NCBI GenBank assembly: GCA_027486095.1
Contig: JAIXPT010000104.1
Span: 1-33,630 of the forward strand
Direction of reading: 5' to 3'
Source: Planctomycetaceae bacterium
GTDB lineage: Bacteria; Planctomycetota; Planctomycetia; Pirellulales; UBA1268
DNA length: 33,630 nt
The notes beneath the pieces were generated by a model. That model was not told the DNA's origin, did no database searches, and was given only the letters and a program-made list of their open reading frames with translations. Positions 10,472 to 19,211 of the stretch are shown in pieces; within the stretch, counting starts at the first letter, position 1, and every line of letters begins with the position of its first letter. The position numbers were made by a program, and so were the translations under genes.

Positions 10472-12040
10472 ATGGAAACTCCCCCGATTCTCGTCGCCGG
10501 CGCATGGCGGCCCGCCACCGCGCTCGATTCCTATCGCGCGTTCGATCCTGCCGCGGGCACGCCGCACGACACGGCCTGGCCCGTGAGCGGCTGGGCCGAC
10601 GTCGATGCGGCACTCGACGCCGCGGTGGCCGCCGCGCGGCAACTCGCCGCACTGCCCGATGAAGCCCGGGCCACGTTTCTCGAGCGCTACGCCCTGCGGC
10701 TCGAGGCCAAGGCCGCTGACCTCGTGGCGGCGGCCCGCGCCGAAACGGGCCTCGCGGTGAAGCCGCGGCTGGCCGAGATTGAACTGCCTCGCATGCTCGA
10801 CCAGATCCGCCAGGCGGCGGCCGCCACGCGCGAGGGCACGTGGCGCATGGCGATGATCGATACCAGGCGCAACATCCGCTCGGCAGCGTTTGGCCTCGGG
10901 ACGGTCGTCGTGTTTCCCCCGGGCAACTTTCCCTTCGCCTACGGCGCGGTCACGGGCGGCGACTTCGCGGCGGCGATCGCCGCGGGCAACCCCGTGATCG
11001 CGAAGGCGCATCCCGGCTGCCCGACGGTGTCGTTGATCGCGGCCCACGAGGTGGTCGAATCGCTCCACGAGGCAGGGCTGCCACCCACGACGGTGCAATT
11101 GCTCCACGGCCTCGCTCCGGCCGACGGCGAGCGTCTCGTCGCCGACGCCCGCGTGGGCGCGACAGGCTTCACCGGCGGCCACGAGGCCGGCAAGAAGCTC
11201 TTTGCCGCAGCCTCGGCCGCGGGCCGCGTGATCTGGGTCGAAATGGGTAGCCTCAACCCCGTCGTGCTCCTGCCCGGTGCCCTCGCCGAGCGCGGCGCGG
11301 CGATCGCCGACGAGCTCACGGCGAGCGTGACAGGCTCGGCGGGGCAGTTCTGCACGAAGCCGGGGCTCGTGTTCCTCGTCGATGACGACGCCGGCAAGGC
11401 ATTCGTCGCCGGGCTCGCGGCGAAGTTCCAGGGCATCGGCCAGCAGGTGCTCCTCGGCCCGACCGGGCTCGAAAGGCTTGCGGGTGGAATCGGGCGGCTG
11501 CGGGCCGCCGGGGCCCGGATGATCGCCGGCGGTGCAACGCCTGCGGAAGGCTGCCGCCATCCGGCGACGCTGCTCGAGGTTTCAGCGGCCGAGCTGCTCG
11601 CGAAGCCCGAGCAACTGCTCGTCGAGGCCTTCGGCAATGCCACGCTCATCGTATGGACGGCCTCGCTCGACCAACTCGTACGAACGCTCGCGCTCGTGCC
11701 GGGCGCCCTCGGCGCGAGCCTCTATCTGGCGAAGGACGGCCGCGACGACGCCACCGCCGCCGCGATCCAGCCGGTGCTCGAGGCCCGCACCGGAAGGCTC
11801 ATCGAGAATCGCATGCCGACGGGCCTGGCCGTCACGCCGCCGATGCAACACGGCGGCCCGTGGCCCTCCGCGGCCCCGCCTTTTTTTTCCGCCGTGGGGA
11901 TGCCGTGGTCGATCCTGCGGTTTGCCCGCCGGCTGTGCTTCGACGGCGTTTCCGCGACGCGACTGCCCGAGTGCCTGCGCGACGGGCCGCCCTCGGGGCG
12001 CCCCTGGCGCTACGTCGATCGTGCCTGGACCCGCGGCTGA
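10472..12040 (+). CDS. 2,5-dioxovalerate (alpha-ketoglutarate semialdehyde) dehydrogenase, NADP-type
   Basis: The 522-residue protein is an aldehyde dehydrogenase. Cys294 in GSAGQFCTKPG is the catalytic nucleophile, Glu257 in WVEMGS the general base, Asn152 in PPGNFPFAYG the oxyanion residue and Lys178 in NPVIAKAHPG a cofactor contact. The pattern FGLGTVVVFPPGNFPFAYGAVTGG and the C-terminal MQHGGPWPS with RFARRLCFDG are those of the dioxovalerate dehydrogenase subfamily, which oxidises 2-oxoglutarate semialdehyde to 2-oxoglutarate as the last step of non-phosphorylative pentose, uronate or hydroxyproline breakdown. No other gene of such a pathway is present, so the substrate is inferred from subfamily alone. 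ATG 10472 fits the family N-terminus (ILVAGAWRPA); the reading frame is open further up, to 10334. It stands alone, facing a convergent gene 10 bases after its stop. Confidence 0.85.
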   Translation: METPPILVAGAWRPATALDSYRAFDPAAGTPHDTAWPVSGWADVDAALDAAVAAARQLAALPDEARATFLERYALRLEAKAADLVAAARAETGLAVKPRLAEIELPRMLDQIRQAAAATREGTWRMAMIDTRRNIRSAAFGLGTVVVFPPGNFPFAYGAVTGGDFAAAIAAGNPVIAKAHPGCPTVSLIAAHEVVESLHEAGLPPTTVQLLHGLAPADGERLVADARVGATGFTGGHEAGKKLFAAASAAGRVIWVEMGSLNPVVLLPGALAERGAAIADELTASVTGSAGQFCTKPGLVFLVDDDAGKAFVAGLAAKFQGIGQQVLLGPTGLERLAGGIGRLRAAGARMIAGGATPAEGCRHPATLLEVSAAELLAKPEQLLVEAFGNATLIVWTASLDQLVRTLALVPGALGASLYLAKDGRDDATAAAIQPVLEARTGRLIENRMPTGLAVTPPMQHGGPWPSAAPPFFSAVGMPWSILRFARRLCFDGVSATRLPECLRDGPPSGRPWRYVDRAWTRG

Positions 12041-12050
12041 CCGAGCCGGC

Positions 12051-14042
12051 CTACCGCCCCACGGGCGTGGCCGGCCGCCTTGCGACTTCAGGCTCCGTCT
12101 GGCTGCGGGGCAGGGCGACACCGGCGAGATACCAGCCCTCCGGCACCGACTCCATGCCCAGGCCCACCGTCCCGAAATACTTGCGGATCAGCTCGAAGTC
12201 GGGCAGCGTGCTGCCGTCGATCTTCTGAGCCCGCACGCTCCCTTCCTTGCCGTCGCCGAGCAGGCCGTTGAGCAGTTGGCCCATCACGCTCTTCGACTTC
12301 GGCATCTCGCCTTTCCGCAACATCTCGAAGGCGGGCCGCACCGATTCGTCGGCCCGGCCGAACGACCGCAGCGCCGAGGCCTTGGGAAACAGCTTCTTCA
12401 TCTCGCCGGTCACGAGGGCATAGTCGGCGGCCGCGGCGAGCCCGCCTTCACCCGCCGACGTGGCGAGCACGCGCTCGAGAAAATCGCGATGCGAGGCGAT
12501 CAGCAGGTGGCCATGTGCCACCGTCACGGCGGAGTGGGGCAGGAATTTCTCTTCCTTCTCTCGGAGCCGCTTGCGGTGGTGGTGCGGGTCGCTCTCGTCG
12601 TCGGCGTGGGCGATGGCCCCGCCGGGAGTCTCGATCTCGAGCTTCGGGATCGAGGCCGAGCGGTCGATCATCTCCCAGATCACGTGGCCGTTCGATTCGA
12701 CCTTCTGCATGTCGGGATCGGTGGCCATGCTCTTGGCGACGGTGGCGGCGACCTTGTCGGCGTCTTTGGCCTCGATCGCGATCACGAGCCGCTCGCTGTC
12801 GATGTCGATCGGGGTGGCATAGTCGCCGAGCACGAGGATCCGCGAGCCCAGGCAGGCCACGAGATCCTTCTCGACGTCGATCTGCGGGCCGTCCGGATCC
12901 TCCTTGAGCGAGGCGATCACGTCGTCGAACACGCCCTTTTCGCCGACGATGTCATCGACGAGCGGCTCGGCCGACGCAAACGCGTTGGCCAGATCCCACT
13001 GGGCGGTCACCCAGCTCGACACATCACGCGGCACCCACTGCGGCGGATCGATCTTGTCGGCATTGGGAAACCGCAGCATGCGGGCCGCGAGATCGAACCG
13101 GTCGATGGCGAACGGCTCCCGGCCGGCCACCGGGGGAGCGTAGACGAGCGTGTGGTGCTGGGCCTCGCGCGTGCCGTTGTCGAAAAACACGAGACCGCCC
13201 GCGCCCTTCACGGCGTCGAAGCCCTGACGGCCGAGGATCGCCACGTAGTCCGGGCCCTTGCGCTTTTCGCGCGGCGGGTTGGCCGCCTGATACACCTTGG
13301 CATAGCCGAGCGGATCGACGAACCAACGGAGCGGAGCTGCGGACGAGGGCACTTCTTTGCCGCAGCGGCCGGCAATGGCCTGGTAGGCCGGCAGCGACGC
13401 CAGCGAGTCTTTGCGACCCTGCTTGAGCGTGGCCACGATCTGGCCCACGACGGCCGGCGAATCACCCACGACGAGCGCCCCGGCGGCCGAGGAGATGGCG
13501 ACCTGCCGCGGCTTCGATGACGAGCCGTTTTGTTCGGGGGGAAGCTGAAACACCGACATGCCCGGGGCCGTGCCGGCCGTCTTCGTGGCCTTCTGCTCGA
13601 TGAGCCGCTTCTCCACCTGGTCGAGCAAGGCCTTCGTCTCGGCCTCGTGGCCGGTGGTATCGACGAGCAGGATCGAGGCCAGCACGCCCGGCTGGGGCTC
13701 GATCGCGGCCATCGCGATTTCGCCACCTGGCACCTTCTCGAGATCCTCGAGCGTGAGGCCCAGCTTGCCGAGCCGCTGCTTGCCGGCGGTGCGCAGCTGC
13801 GCTCGAAAGCCGTCCATGAAGGGCTTCATCACCGGGTCTTTGAGCAGTTGGCCATACTGCGTGCGGTCGAAACTCTCCTGGAAAACCTGCGGGTTCGCCA
13901 CGCTGATCCAGCCGCGGGTCGTGGCAGGGAAGATCGTCTCGCTCGGCGCGAATGCACCGGCCGTCGCCGCCGAGGGCAGCAGCAGCGCACAGGCAAGCGC
14001 CGCCAGAGTGAATCCTTTCACGATCGACTTCTCCTTGGTCAT
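12051..14042 (-). CDS. Secreted protein of unknown function (planctomycete family)
   Basis: The protein has 663 residues from ATG 14042, which puts a clear signal peptide at the N-terminus (KGFTLAALACALLLPSAATA, cut near residue 28). The mature part begins with a pattern that I associate with exported planctomycete proteins of unknown function (FPATTRGWISVANPQVFQES, then GQLLKDPVMKPFM). It resembles DUF3352-type proteins in general layout, but I cannot confirm that. A charged, histidine-bearing stretch (DPHHHRKRLREKEEK) near residue 500 is probably an exposed loop. No catalytic motif, lipobox or membrane anchor is seen after the signal peptide. The gene lies downstream of the argG and membrane-protein genes on the same strand but is separated from them by two hairpins, so it probably has its own transcript. 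Confidence 0.7.
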   Translation of the reverse strand: MTKEKSIVKGFTLAALACALLLPSAATAGAFAPSETIFPATTRGWISVANPQVFQESFDRTQYGQLLKDPVMKPFMDGFRAQLRTAGKQRLGKLGLTLEDLEKVPGGEIAMAAIEPQPGVLASILLVDTTGHEAETKALLDQVEKRLIEQKATKTAGTAPGMSVFQLPPEQNGSSSKPRQVAISSAAGALVVGDSPAVVGQIVATLKQGRKDSLASLPAYQAIAGRCGKEVPSSAAPLRWFVDPLGYAKVYQAANPPREKRKGPDYVAILGRQGFDAVKGAGGLVFFDNGTREAQHHTLVYAPPVAGREPFAIDRFDLAARMLRFPNADKIDPPQWVPRDVSSWVTAQWDLANAFASAEPLVDDIVGEKGVFDDVIASLKEDPDGPQIDVEKDLVACLGSRILVLGDYATPIDIDSERLVIAIEAKDADKVAATVAKSMATDPDMQKVESNGHVIWEMIDRSASIPKLEIETPGGAIAHADDESDPHHHRKRLREKEEKFLPHSAVTVAHGHLLIASHRDFLERVLATSAGEGGLAAAADYALVTGEMKKLFPKASALRSFGRADESVRPAFEMLRKGEMPKSKSVMGQLLNGLLGDGKEGSVRAQKIDGSTLPDFELIRKYFGTVGLGMESVPEGWYLAGVALPRSQTEPEVARRPATPVGR

Positions 14043-14120
14043 GCGAAGGCCGGGCACATTCCTCTTGATATCGTGTCGAAGGCGCCGCCTTCTCGACTCA
14101 ACCCGACAGGTCGGCGGAAA

Positions 14121-14139
14121 TTCCCAGCCAAGCTGGGAA
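14121..14139 (-). terminator. Hairpin after the argG/membrane-protein operon
   Basis: TTCCCAGC and GCTGGGAA form a perfect 8-bp stem with a CAA loop. Read on the minus strand, it is followed by a short T-run (AATTTCC). It lies about 54 bases after the stop of the membrane-protein gene and before the next gene's start, the expected place for a terminator. Confidence 0.55.
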
Positions 14140-14182
14140 GCCTCGTCAAGTGTGGCAGGATTCGGCGGTTTGCTCAACGCCA

Positions 14183-14204
14183 GTCGGCGGCATCACCCGC
14201 CGAC
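14183..14204. terminator. GC-rich hairpin over the membrane-protein stop codon
   Basis: GTCGGCGG and CCGCCGAC form an 8-bp stem whose 6-base loop contains the stop codon (14193-14195) of the minus-strand membrane protein. With no T-tract it may be a pause or mRNA-stabilising hairpin rather than a terminator on its own. Confidence 0.4.
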
Positions 14205-15317
14205 AAATGGGGGAACGAGGGCGTCTGGGGGCAGCCGGAGCCCGAGCGCCACGCAGGCGGCCAGGCCGAGGCATGTGCCCGCGACCGCGACGGCCAGTTG
14301 CGTGTCGGGCGTCGCCCCCACGGCTCTCCCCAGGCTCACGATCACGAGCAGCACGCCGGCAGCCGCCGCGAGCGCGCCCACCACCGAGAGGGCCGCCCCA
14401 GACTTCGCAACATCGCCGCCGGCGAGCGCAGCCACCACGATCGGAGGCCAGCCGAGCAGGGCGGCGGTGGTCAGCACGGCCTGCAGGCTGTCACGGATGC
14501 GGCCCGGAGCCAGCCGCACCCCGCCGCCGCGCGGCGCCAGCCGCTCGAGCCGCCGCCACAGGGCGGCATGCGACACGCCATCGCCGAGGGTGGCTGCCGG
14601 CACGGCGAGCGCCACGAACCAGGCGAGCGACGCCGCGAGATCGAGCCGCGCGAGCTCCACCGCGAGAAACAGCCAGCCCACCATGCCTGCCATGGCCCCC
14701 ATCATGGCCGCGGCCGTGAGCAGGTGCCGGGCCGCAGCCCGCGTAGGCAGGGCCCCGCCGCCCGGCTGCCGGCCCAGCAGCGCCCACGCCGCAACCGCCC
14801 CACCCGCGAGCACGCCGCTGGCCACGCCGCCCCCGGGCATCTGCCCGGGCCACACGCTCTCGGCCCACCACCCGAGCGCTCCGGCGCCGGCCGCGACCAC
14901 GAGCGTGGCGCTCGCCGCGTCGGCGCCGAGCAGCCCGCGCCGGTTGAGCAGGGCGAAGAGCCCGCCGCCCGCCACGATCCCGAGGCCGCCGGCCACGGCC
15001 AACGCCACATCGGGCTGGCCACCTGCCGCCACGGGCCAGCCGAACAAACATCCCGACCACCAGCCAACGAGCGGCCACGCGGCCCGCTCGGCCACCCTGG
15101 CGGCATCGATCACGGCCGCATTCGCGCGCGGCGTGGCGTCGCCGATCGCCGCCACGGCGAGGCTCGCCCCCATGGCCACCGCGATCACGGCCGGCGGCGG
15201 GCATCCGTCGGGCGGAGCGGCGGAGAGCAGGGCCGCCACGATCGCCGCCACGCCCAGCGTGAGCCATGCCGCGGGCCGCCGCGCATCGATCGTCGCGAGC
15301 AGGATCAGTCGCCGCAT
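14193..15317 (-). CDS. Polytopic integral membrane protein of unknown function
   Basis: The 374-residue protein starts at ATG 15317, 13 bases after the argG stop, so the two genes are probably translated from one mRNA. The sequence consists of about ten Ala/Gly/Leu/Val-rich membrane segments (for example WLTLGVAAIVAALLSAA, AVIAVAMGASLAVAAI, VVGALAAAAGVLLVIVSL) joined by short loops with a few Arg residues. The N-terminus MRRLILLATIDARRP and the cytoplasmic-looking stretch near residue 260 (WRRLERLAPRGGGVRLAPGR) carry most of the charge. I do not recognise a transporter signature or any catalytic motif. Translational coupling to argininosuccinate synthase would be consistent with arginine or citrulline export, but that is only a guess from position. 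The reading frame runs further upstream, into argG, without a sensible start. Confidence 0.7.
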   Translation of the reverse strand: MRRLILLATIDARRPAAWLTLGVAAIVAALLSAAPPDGCPPPAVIAVAMGASLAVAAIGDATPRANAAVIDAARVAERAAWPLVGWWSGCLFGWPVAAGGQPDVALAVAGGLGIVAGGGLFALLNRRGLLGADAASATLVVAAGAGALGWWAESVWPGQMPGGGVASGVLAGGAVAAWALLGRQPGGGALPTRAAARHLLTAAAMMGAMAGMVGWLFLAVELARLDLAASLAWFVALAVPAATLGDGVSHAALWRRLERLAPRGGGVRLAPGRIRDSLQAVLTTAALLGWPPIVVAALAGGDVAKSGAALSVVGALAAAAGVLLVIVSLGRAVGATPDTQLAVAVAGTCLGLAACVALGLRLPPDALVPPFVGG

Positions 15318-15330
15318 GCGCTCGCCTCCG

Positions 15331-16548
15331 TCACATCCGCGGCCGCACCCGGCCCTGCACGCGGAGCGGCACGCCGAGAATCCGTAGGAAACCCTCGGCA
15401 TCGGTCTGGTCGTACGACCCGCCCCCCTCCATCGACGCGATCGCCGCATCGTAGAGGCTCTGCCGGCTCTCACGGCTCTTCACGAGCATGTTGCCCTTGT
15501 AGAGATCGAGCGTGACGTTGCCGGACACGGGCTTCTGCGCCTCGCGAATGAAGGCGAGCAGCGCGTCCATCTTCGCGCAATACCAGAAGCCGTAATACAC
15601 CATCTCGGCCACCTCGGGAGCGAGCCGGTCGCGCAGATGCACGAGGTCGCGATCGAGCGTCATCTGCTCGACGAGCCGGTGGGCCTCGTAGAGCAGCGTC
15701 ATGCCCGGCGCCTCGTAGACGCCGCGGCTCTTCATGCCCACGAGCCTGTTTTCCACGATATCGGTGCGGCCCACGCCATTGCGGCCGCCGATCTCGTTGA
15801 GCGCGAGCACGATCTCGTGAGGATCGAGGGCCTTGCCGTTCACGCCCACCGGCACGCCCGCCTCGAAGTCGATCGTCACCTGCTCGGGCTTGTCGGGGGC
15901 CGCCTGCGGCGACACCGTCATCCCGAAATCGACAAGGTTGAAGCCGTCGGTCGTGAGCTCCTCGAGCAGCCCGGCCTCGTAGCTCGTGTGCAGGCAGTTT
16001 TCATCGGAGCTGTAAGGCTTGCCCTTCGACGCCTTCACGGGAATGTTTTTCTGCTCGCAAAACTCGATCAGCTCCTTGCGGCCGGGAAAGCGGTCGCGAA
16101 ACGCCGCGATCCGCCATGGGGCGAGCACGGTGATCGCCGGATCGAGCGCCTCGGCGGCGAGCTGGAAGCGGCACTGGTCGTTGCCCTTGCCGGTGGCGCC
16201 GTGCGCGTAGACGGTGGCCCCCTCGCGATGCGCGATCTCCACGCACACCTTGCTGATCAGCGGCCGGGCGATCGACGTGCCGAGCAGATACGTGCCCTCG
16301 TAGCGGGCCTGCCACTGCAGCGTCGGAAAGGCGAAGTCGCGGCACAGCTCCTCGCGCACATCGACGATCTCGGCCTTCACCGCCCCGCACGTCCGCGCCT
16401 TCTCGAGCGTCGCCACGCGATCCTCGCACGGCTGCCCGAGGTCAACGTACACCGCGACCACGTCATACCCCTGCTCGATCAGCCAGCCAAGAATCACCGA
16501 CGTATCCAAGCCACCTGAATACGCAAGCACACACTTCTGCTTTGCCAT
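15331..16548 (-). CDS. argG: Argininosuccinate synthase
   Basis: The 405-residue protein joins citrulline and aspartate with ATP to give argininosuccinate, the seventh step of arginine synthesis, in the cytoplasm. The N-terminus VLAYSGGLDTSVIL carries the PP-loop (SGGLDTS at residues 10-16). Further family patterns are THGATGKGNDQ-like AHGATGKGNDQCRF for aspartate and citrulline binding and the SSDENCLHTSYEAG stretch characteristic of argG. Length and start (MAKQKCVLAYSGG) match the family. A membrane protein gene follows 13 bases after the stop. No other arginine gene is in the window. Confidence 0.97.
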   Translation of the reverse strand: MAKQKCVLAYSGGLDTSVILGWLIEQGYDVVAVYVDLGQPCEDRVATLEKARTCGAVKAEIVDVREELCRDFAFPTLQWQARYEGTYLLGTSIARPLISKVCVEIAHREGATVYAHGATGKGNDQCRFQLAAEALDPAITVLAPWRIAAFRDRFPGRKELIEFCEQKNIPVKASKGKPYSSDENCLHTSYEAGLLEELTTDGFNLVDFGMTVSPQAAPDKPEQVTIDFEAGVPVGVNGKALDPHEIVLALNEIGGRNGVGRTDIVENRLVGMKSRGVYEAPGMTLLYEAHRLVEQMTLDRDLVHLRDRLAPEVAEMVYYGFWYCAKMDALLAFIREAQKPVSGNVTLDLYKGNMLVKSRESRQSLYDAAIASMEGGGSYDQTDAEGFLRILGVPLRVQGRVRPRM

Positions 16549-16637
16549 CTATTTCTTTCCTTGTCCTCAAATGAACGTTGCAACTACCGCCTACCGCCAC
16601 GGGAGGCTCCGGAATCGGCGAACGCTCGAGGAGCCTT

Positions 16638-16652
16638 GGGCCGCTGCGGCCC
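16638..16652. terminator. Hairpin downstream of pyk
   Basis: GGGCCG and CGGCCC pair around CTG, about 84 bases beyond the pyruvate kinase stop (minus strand) and 90 before the argG start. No T-run follows on the minus strand, so it could instead be part of an argG leader structure. Confidence 0.35.
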
Positions 16653-16670
16653 ACGCGACGAGACTTTTGC

Positions 16671-16722
16671 CGTTCCGGAGCCGGACCATTTCGGAGGCGG
16701 TGGCGTTCCGGAGCCAGACCAT
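16671..16722. repeat. Two-copy 33-base-period repeat between pyk and argG
   Basis: CGTTCCGGAGCCGGACCAT at 16671-16689 recurs with one change at 16704-16722 (CGTTCCGGAGCCAGACCAT), a period of 33 bases. It lies in the argG leader and after the pyk stop. Each copy contains TCCGGA. Only two copies are present, so it may be a local duplication or a dispersed genomic element. Confidence 0.6.
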
Positions 16723-16735
16723 CCGAAGCGGCGCG

Positions 16736-18238
16736 TCACACCTCGTGAACCAACGCCATATTGTGCCCGCCCGTGCCGAAGCCGGAACCCGCCACCAGTA
16801 ATATCCGGTCGCCACGCTGGAGGCGGCCTTCGCGAAGCCCCCAGGCCGTCACATGCTCGAGCAGGGCGCTCGTGTCGGGCGTGGCGACGTTCGCCAGCGG
16901 CGTCACGCCCCAGTAGAGCGCCATCTGCCGCAGCGCCGCGGGGTCGTCAGAGAGGCCGACGGTGGGCACCGCCCCGCGCCGCTTCGAGCGGGCGATCGCC
17001 GTCACGCCGCTGCGGCTGGCGACGACGAAGAGCTTCGCATCGAGCTCGCCCGCGATCCGGCTGGCACCGTCCACCACCGCCTGCGTGATCGGATGCAGGC
17101 CTTCGACGAGAAACTCGGGCGCCGGCAGAAACTCCTGCACCGGCACGCCGGCCGCGCCGCGGGCCGCCTGAAAGCGGCCCTCGAGGTAGTGCCAGCGGTC
17201 GGCGAGATACTGTTTCTCGGTCTCGCGCGCGATCCGCCGCATCATCTTCACCGCCTCGACCGGATGCTCGCCGATCGCCGTTTCGCCGGAGAGCATGCAC
17301 GCGTCGGCACCGTCGAGGATCGCATTGGCCACGTCGGTGGCCTCGGCCCGGGTGGGCCGGCGGGCGTGCTGCATGCTGTCGAGCATCTGCGTGGCCACGA
17401 TCACGGGCTTCTGATACCGCTGACAGGTGCGGATGATCAGCTTCTGCACCATCGGCACACCGGCCACGTCGATCTCCACGCCGAGGTCGCCGCGGGCCAC
17501 CATCACGGCGTCGGCCGCTTCGACGATCGATTCGAGATTGTCGATCGCCTCGCGCTTCTCGATCTTGGCGACGACGCGGGCGGCGGAGCCACGCGTGCGC
17601 AAGAGCTCCCGGAGCAGCTTGACCTCCACGGCCGATCGCACGAACGACAGGCTCACGAAGTCGATGCCCGCGCCGGCGGCCCATTCGGCGTGCTGCCAGT
17701 CGGCGGCGCTCATCGCGGCCACCGAGAGCTTCACGCCCGGCAGATTCACCCCTTGGCGGCTGCGCACGAGGCCTCCCTGGATCACCCGGCAGCGCACTTC
17801 GTTCGCGTGCTTCTCCTCGACGACGACGCTGATCGTGCCGTCGGTGAGCATCACGGAATCGCCCACGGCGAGCTCGTCGATGAGCGGGGCGTAGGTGGTG
17901 GTGAATTCGTCGGGGGCCCGGCTCTCGGTGCCGCGCACAAACTTGATGTGGGCGCCTTCGACGCACTCCACCGCGCCGCCGGGCAGTTCACCGAGCCGGA
18001 TTTTCGGGCCGGCGAGGTCGGCGAGCACGCCGATCGGCCGCTGCGTGGCCTCCGACACGCGCCGGATGCGGTCGAGCGACTCCTGATGCTCGGGGATCGA
18101 GCCGTGGGCCATGTTGAGCCGAAACACGTCCACGCCCGCATCCACGAGCCCGCGAATGGCCTCCTCGGCCCGCGACGCCGGCCCGAGCGTGGCGACCACC
18201 TTCGTGCGGACGATCTCGGGCGGCCGGTGCGTGGTCAT
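16736..18238 (-). CDS. pyk: Pyruvate kinase
   Basis: The 500-residue enzyme transfers phosphate from phosphoenolpyruvate to ADP in glycolysis. Start ATG 18238 is set by CTCCGAGGAG about 7 bases upstream. The signature region is present: TKVVATLGPAS near the N-terminus, FRLNMAHG, DLAGPKIRLGEL, then the active-site block VVAKIEKREAIDNLESI, MVARGDLGVEI, and PVIVATQMLDSM with RPTRAEATDVANAILDG, and finally the GETAIGEHPVEAV block. The C-terminal domain (VDGASRIAGELDAKLFVVASRSG) is the usual regulatory domain. The frame is open upstream to 18736, but that part is antisense to the SDR gene and is a shadow. It is divergent from the SDR gene with 127 bases between the starts. Confidence 0.96.
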   Translation of the reverse strand: MTTHRPPEIVRTKVVATLGPASRAEEAIRGLVDAGVDVFRLNMAHGSIPEHQESLDRIRRVSEATQRPIGVLADLAGPKIRLGELPGGAVECVEGAHIKFVRGTESRAPDEFTTTYAPLIDELAVGDSVMLTDGTISVVVEEKHANEVRCRVIQGGLVRSRQGVNLPGVKLSVAAMSAADWQHAEWAAGAGIDFVSLSFVRSAVEVKLLRELLRTRGSAARVVAKIEKREAIDNLESIVEAADAVMVARGDLGVEIDVAGVPMVQKLIIRTCQRYQKPVIVATQMLDSMQHARRPTRAEATDVANAILDGADACMLSGETAIGEHPVEAVKMMRRIARETEKQYLADRWHYLEGRFQAARGAAGVPVQEFLPAPEFLVEGLHPITQAVVDGASRIAGELDAKLFVVASRSGVTAIARSKRRGAVPTVGLSDDPAALRQMALYWGVTPLANVATPDTSALLEHVTAWGLREGRLQRGDRILLVAGSGFGTGGHNMALVHEV

Positions 18239-18365
18239 GGCGGGCTCCTCGGAGGGGTGGGGCGGCGGGCGGGAGCGGAATCGTACCACGTGGCCCGGCC
18301 GGCCCGAGAGTGGCCGATGTACACTTCCCACTCCAAAAAAAAGTGCGCAGTGTGAGACTCGTGGA
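18239..18365. promoter_or_regulatory. Divergent intergenic region between pyk and the SDR gene
   Basis: This 127-base gap must hold both promoters. Visible features are an A8 tract at 18335-18342 on the plus strand and an inverted pair ACACT (18321-18325) and AGTGT (18349-18353) flanking it. I could not identify a convincing -35/-10 pair for either gene. Confidence 0.4.
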
Positions 18366-19211
18366 ATGGCATGGCAGGGCAGGCGGATGATCGTGGCGGG
18401 CGGCACGGCCGGCTTCGGCCTCGTGCTCGCGCGGCATCTGGCGGGCGCCGGAGCCCGCGTGCTCGTGGTCGGCCGCTCGTCGGCCGGCGTGCGGGCCGCG
18501 CTCGAAGCCTGTGAGCGGGCCGGCGTGCCGACTGATCGCATCCACGGGCTCGCGGCCGATCTGGCCACGGCAGGGGAGGGCGACCGCGTGGCGACTGAGG
18601 CCGTCCGCATCCTCGGCGGCATCGACGACGTCTTCTTCTGCGTCGGTCGCTCGGGCCGGGCCGCGATCCTCGCTGCCTCGCGGGCCACGCTGCAGGAATA
18701 CCTCGACGCCAATCTGCTCGCGGCCATTGAGCTCACGCAGGCCGTGGCCGACGACGTGGCGCAGGCACGCGGGCATCTCGTCTATATCGGCAGCCTGGCC
18801 GGCAAGATCGTGATGCCGTTCATGGGGCCCTATAGCGTGGCCAAGTCGGCGCTCGCGGCCTACGTGGATGCCGTGCGGCTCGAGCTCGCACCGCGCGGCG
18901 CGCATGTCTTGCTCGTGTCGCCCGGCCCGATCCGCCGCGCGGCCGACGACCCTGCCGCCGATCGGGCCGCGGCCCGCTATGCGGCCGAAGCCGCCGCCGC
19001 CGGCCTGCCGCCCGAGGCGGCCATGCCGGGCGGCACGACCACCTTGAAGCAGCTCGACCCAGACGTGCTCGCCAGCCAGATTCTTGCGGCCTGCACGCGC
19101 CGCACGAGCGAGCTTGTCGTGCCGGGGAGGGTGCGGCTGCTCGCGGGCCTGATCGAGTGGTTTCCCGACGCCGGCCGAAGGCTGCTCGCGCGGCTCACGA
19201 CCCGCCGCTAG
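18366..19211 (+). CDS. Short-chain dehydrogenase/reductase
   Basis: The 281-residue protein has the classical SDR layout: an N-terminal nucleotide-binding motif AGGTAGFG (residues 11-18) starting a Rossmann fold, the catalytic Ser143 in YIGSLAGK, and YSVAK with Tyr156 and Lys160. Arg37 in VVGRSS, just after the second strand, is compatible with NADP(H) preference. After the core, a C-terminal extension (LKQLDPDVLASQIL and further helices) resembles the DHRS7-like subgroup with a C-terminal tail, but the substrate is unknown. ATG 18366 begins MAWQGRRMIVAGG; upstream frame is shadow over pyk. The stop overlaps the stop of the convergent asparagine-synthetase-like gene by 17 bases. Confidence 0.9.
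   Translation: MAWQGRRMIVAGGTAGFGLVLARHLAGAGARVLVVGRSSAGVRAALEACERAGVPTDRIHGLAADLATAGEGDRVATEAVRILGGIDDVFFCVGRSGRAAILAASRATLQEYLDANLLAAIELTQAVADDVAQARGHLVYIGSLAGKIVMPFMGPYSVAKSALAAYVDAVRLELAPRGAHVLLVSPGPIRRAADDPAADRAAARYAAEAAAAGLPPEAAMPGGTTTLKQLDPDVLASQILAACTRRTSELVVPGRVRLLAGLIEWFPDAGRRLLARLTTRR

Noticed and set aside
11532-13520. Plus-strand frame of 662 codons
   Set aside because: It runs across the end of the aldehyde dehydrogenase and antisense to the secreted protein gene; composition is Arg/Ser-rich without motifs.
13530-15515. Plus-strand frame of 661 codons opposite the secreted, membrane and argG genes
   Set aside because: Antisense to three supported genes and has shadow composition.
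16736-18736. Upstream extension of pyruvate kinase to 18736
   Set aside because: The extra 166 residues are antisense to the SDR gene, and a strong ribosome site fixes the start at 18238.
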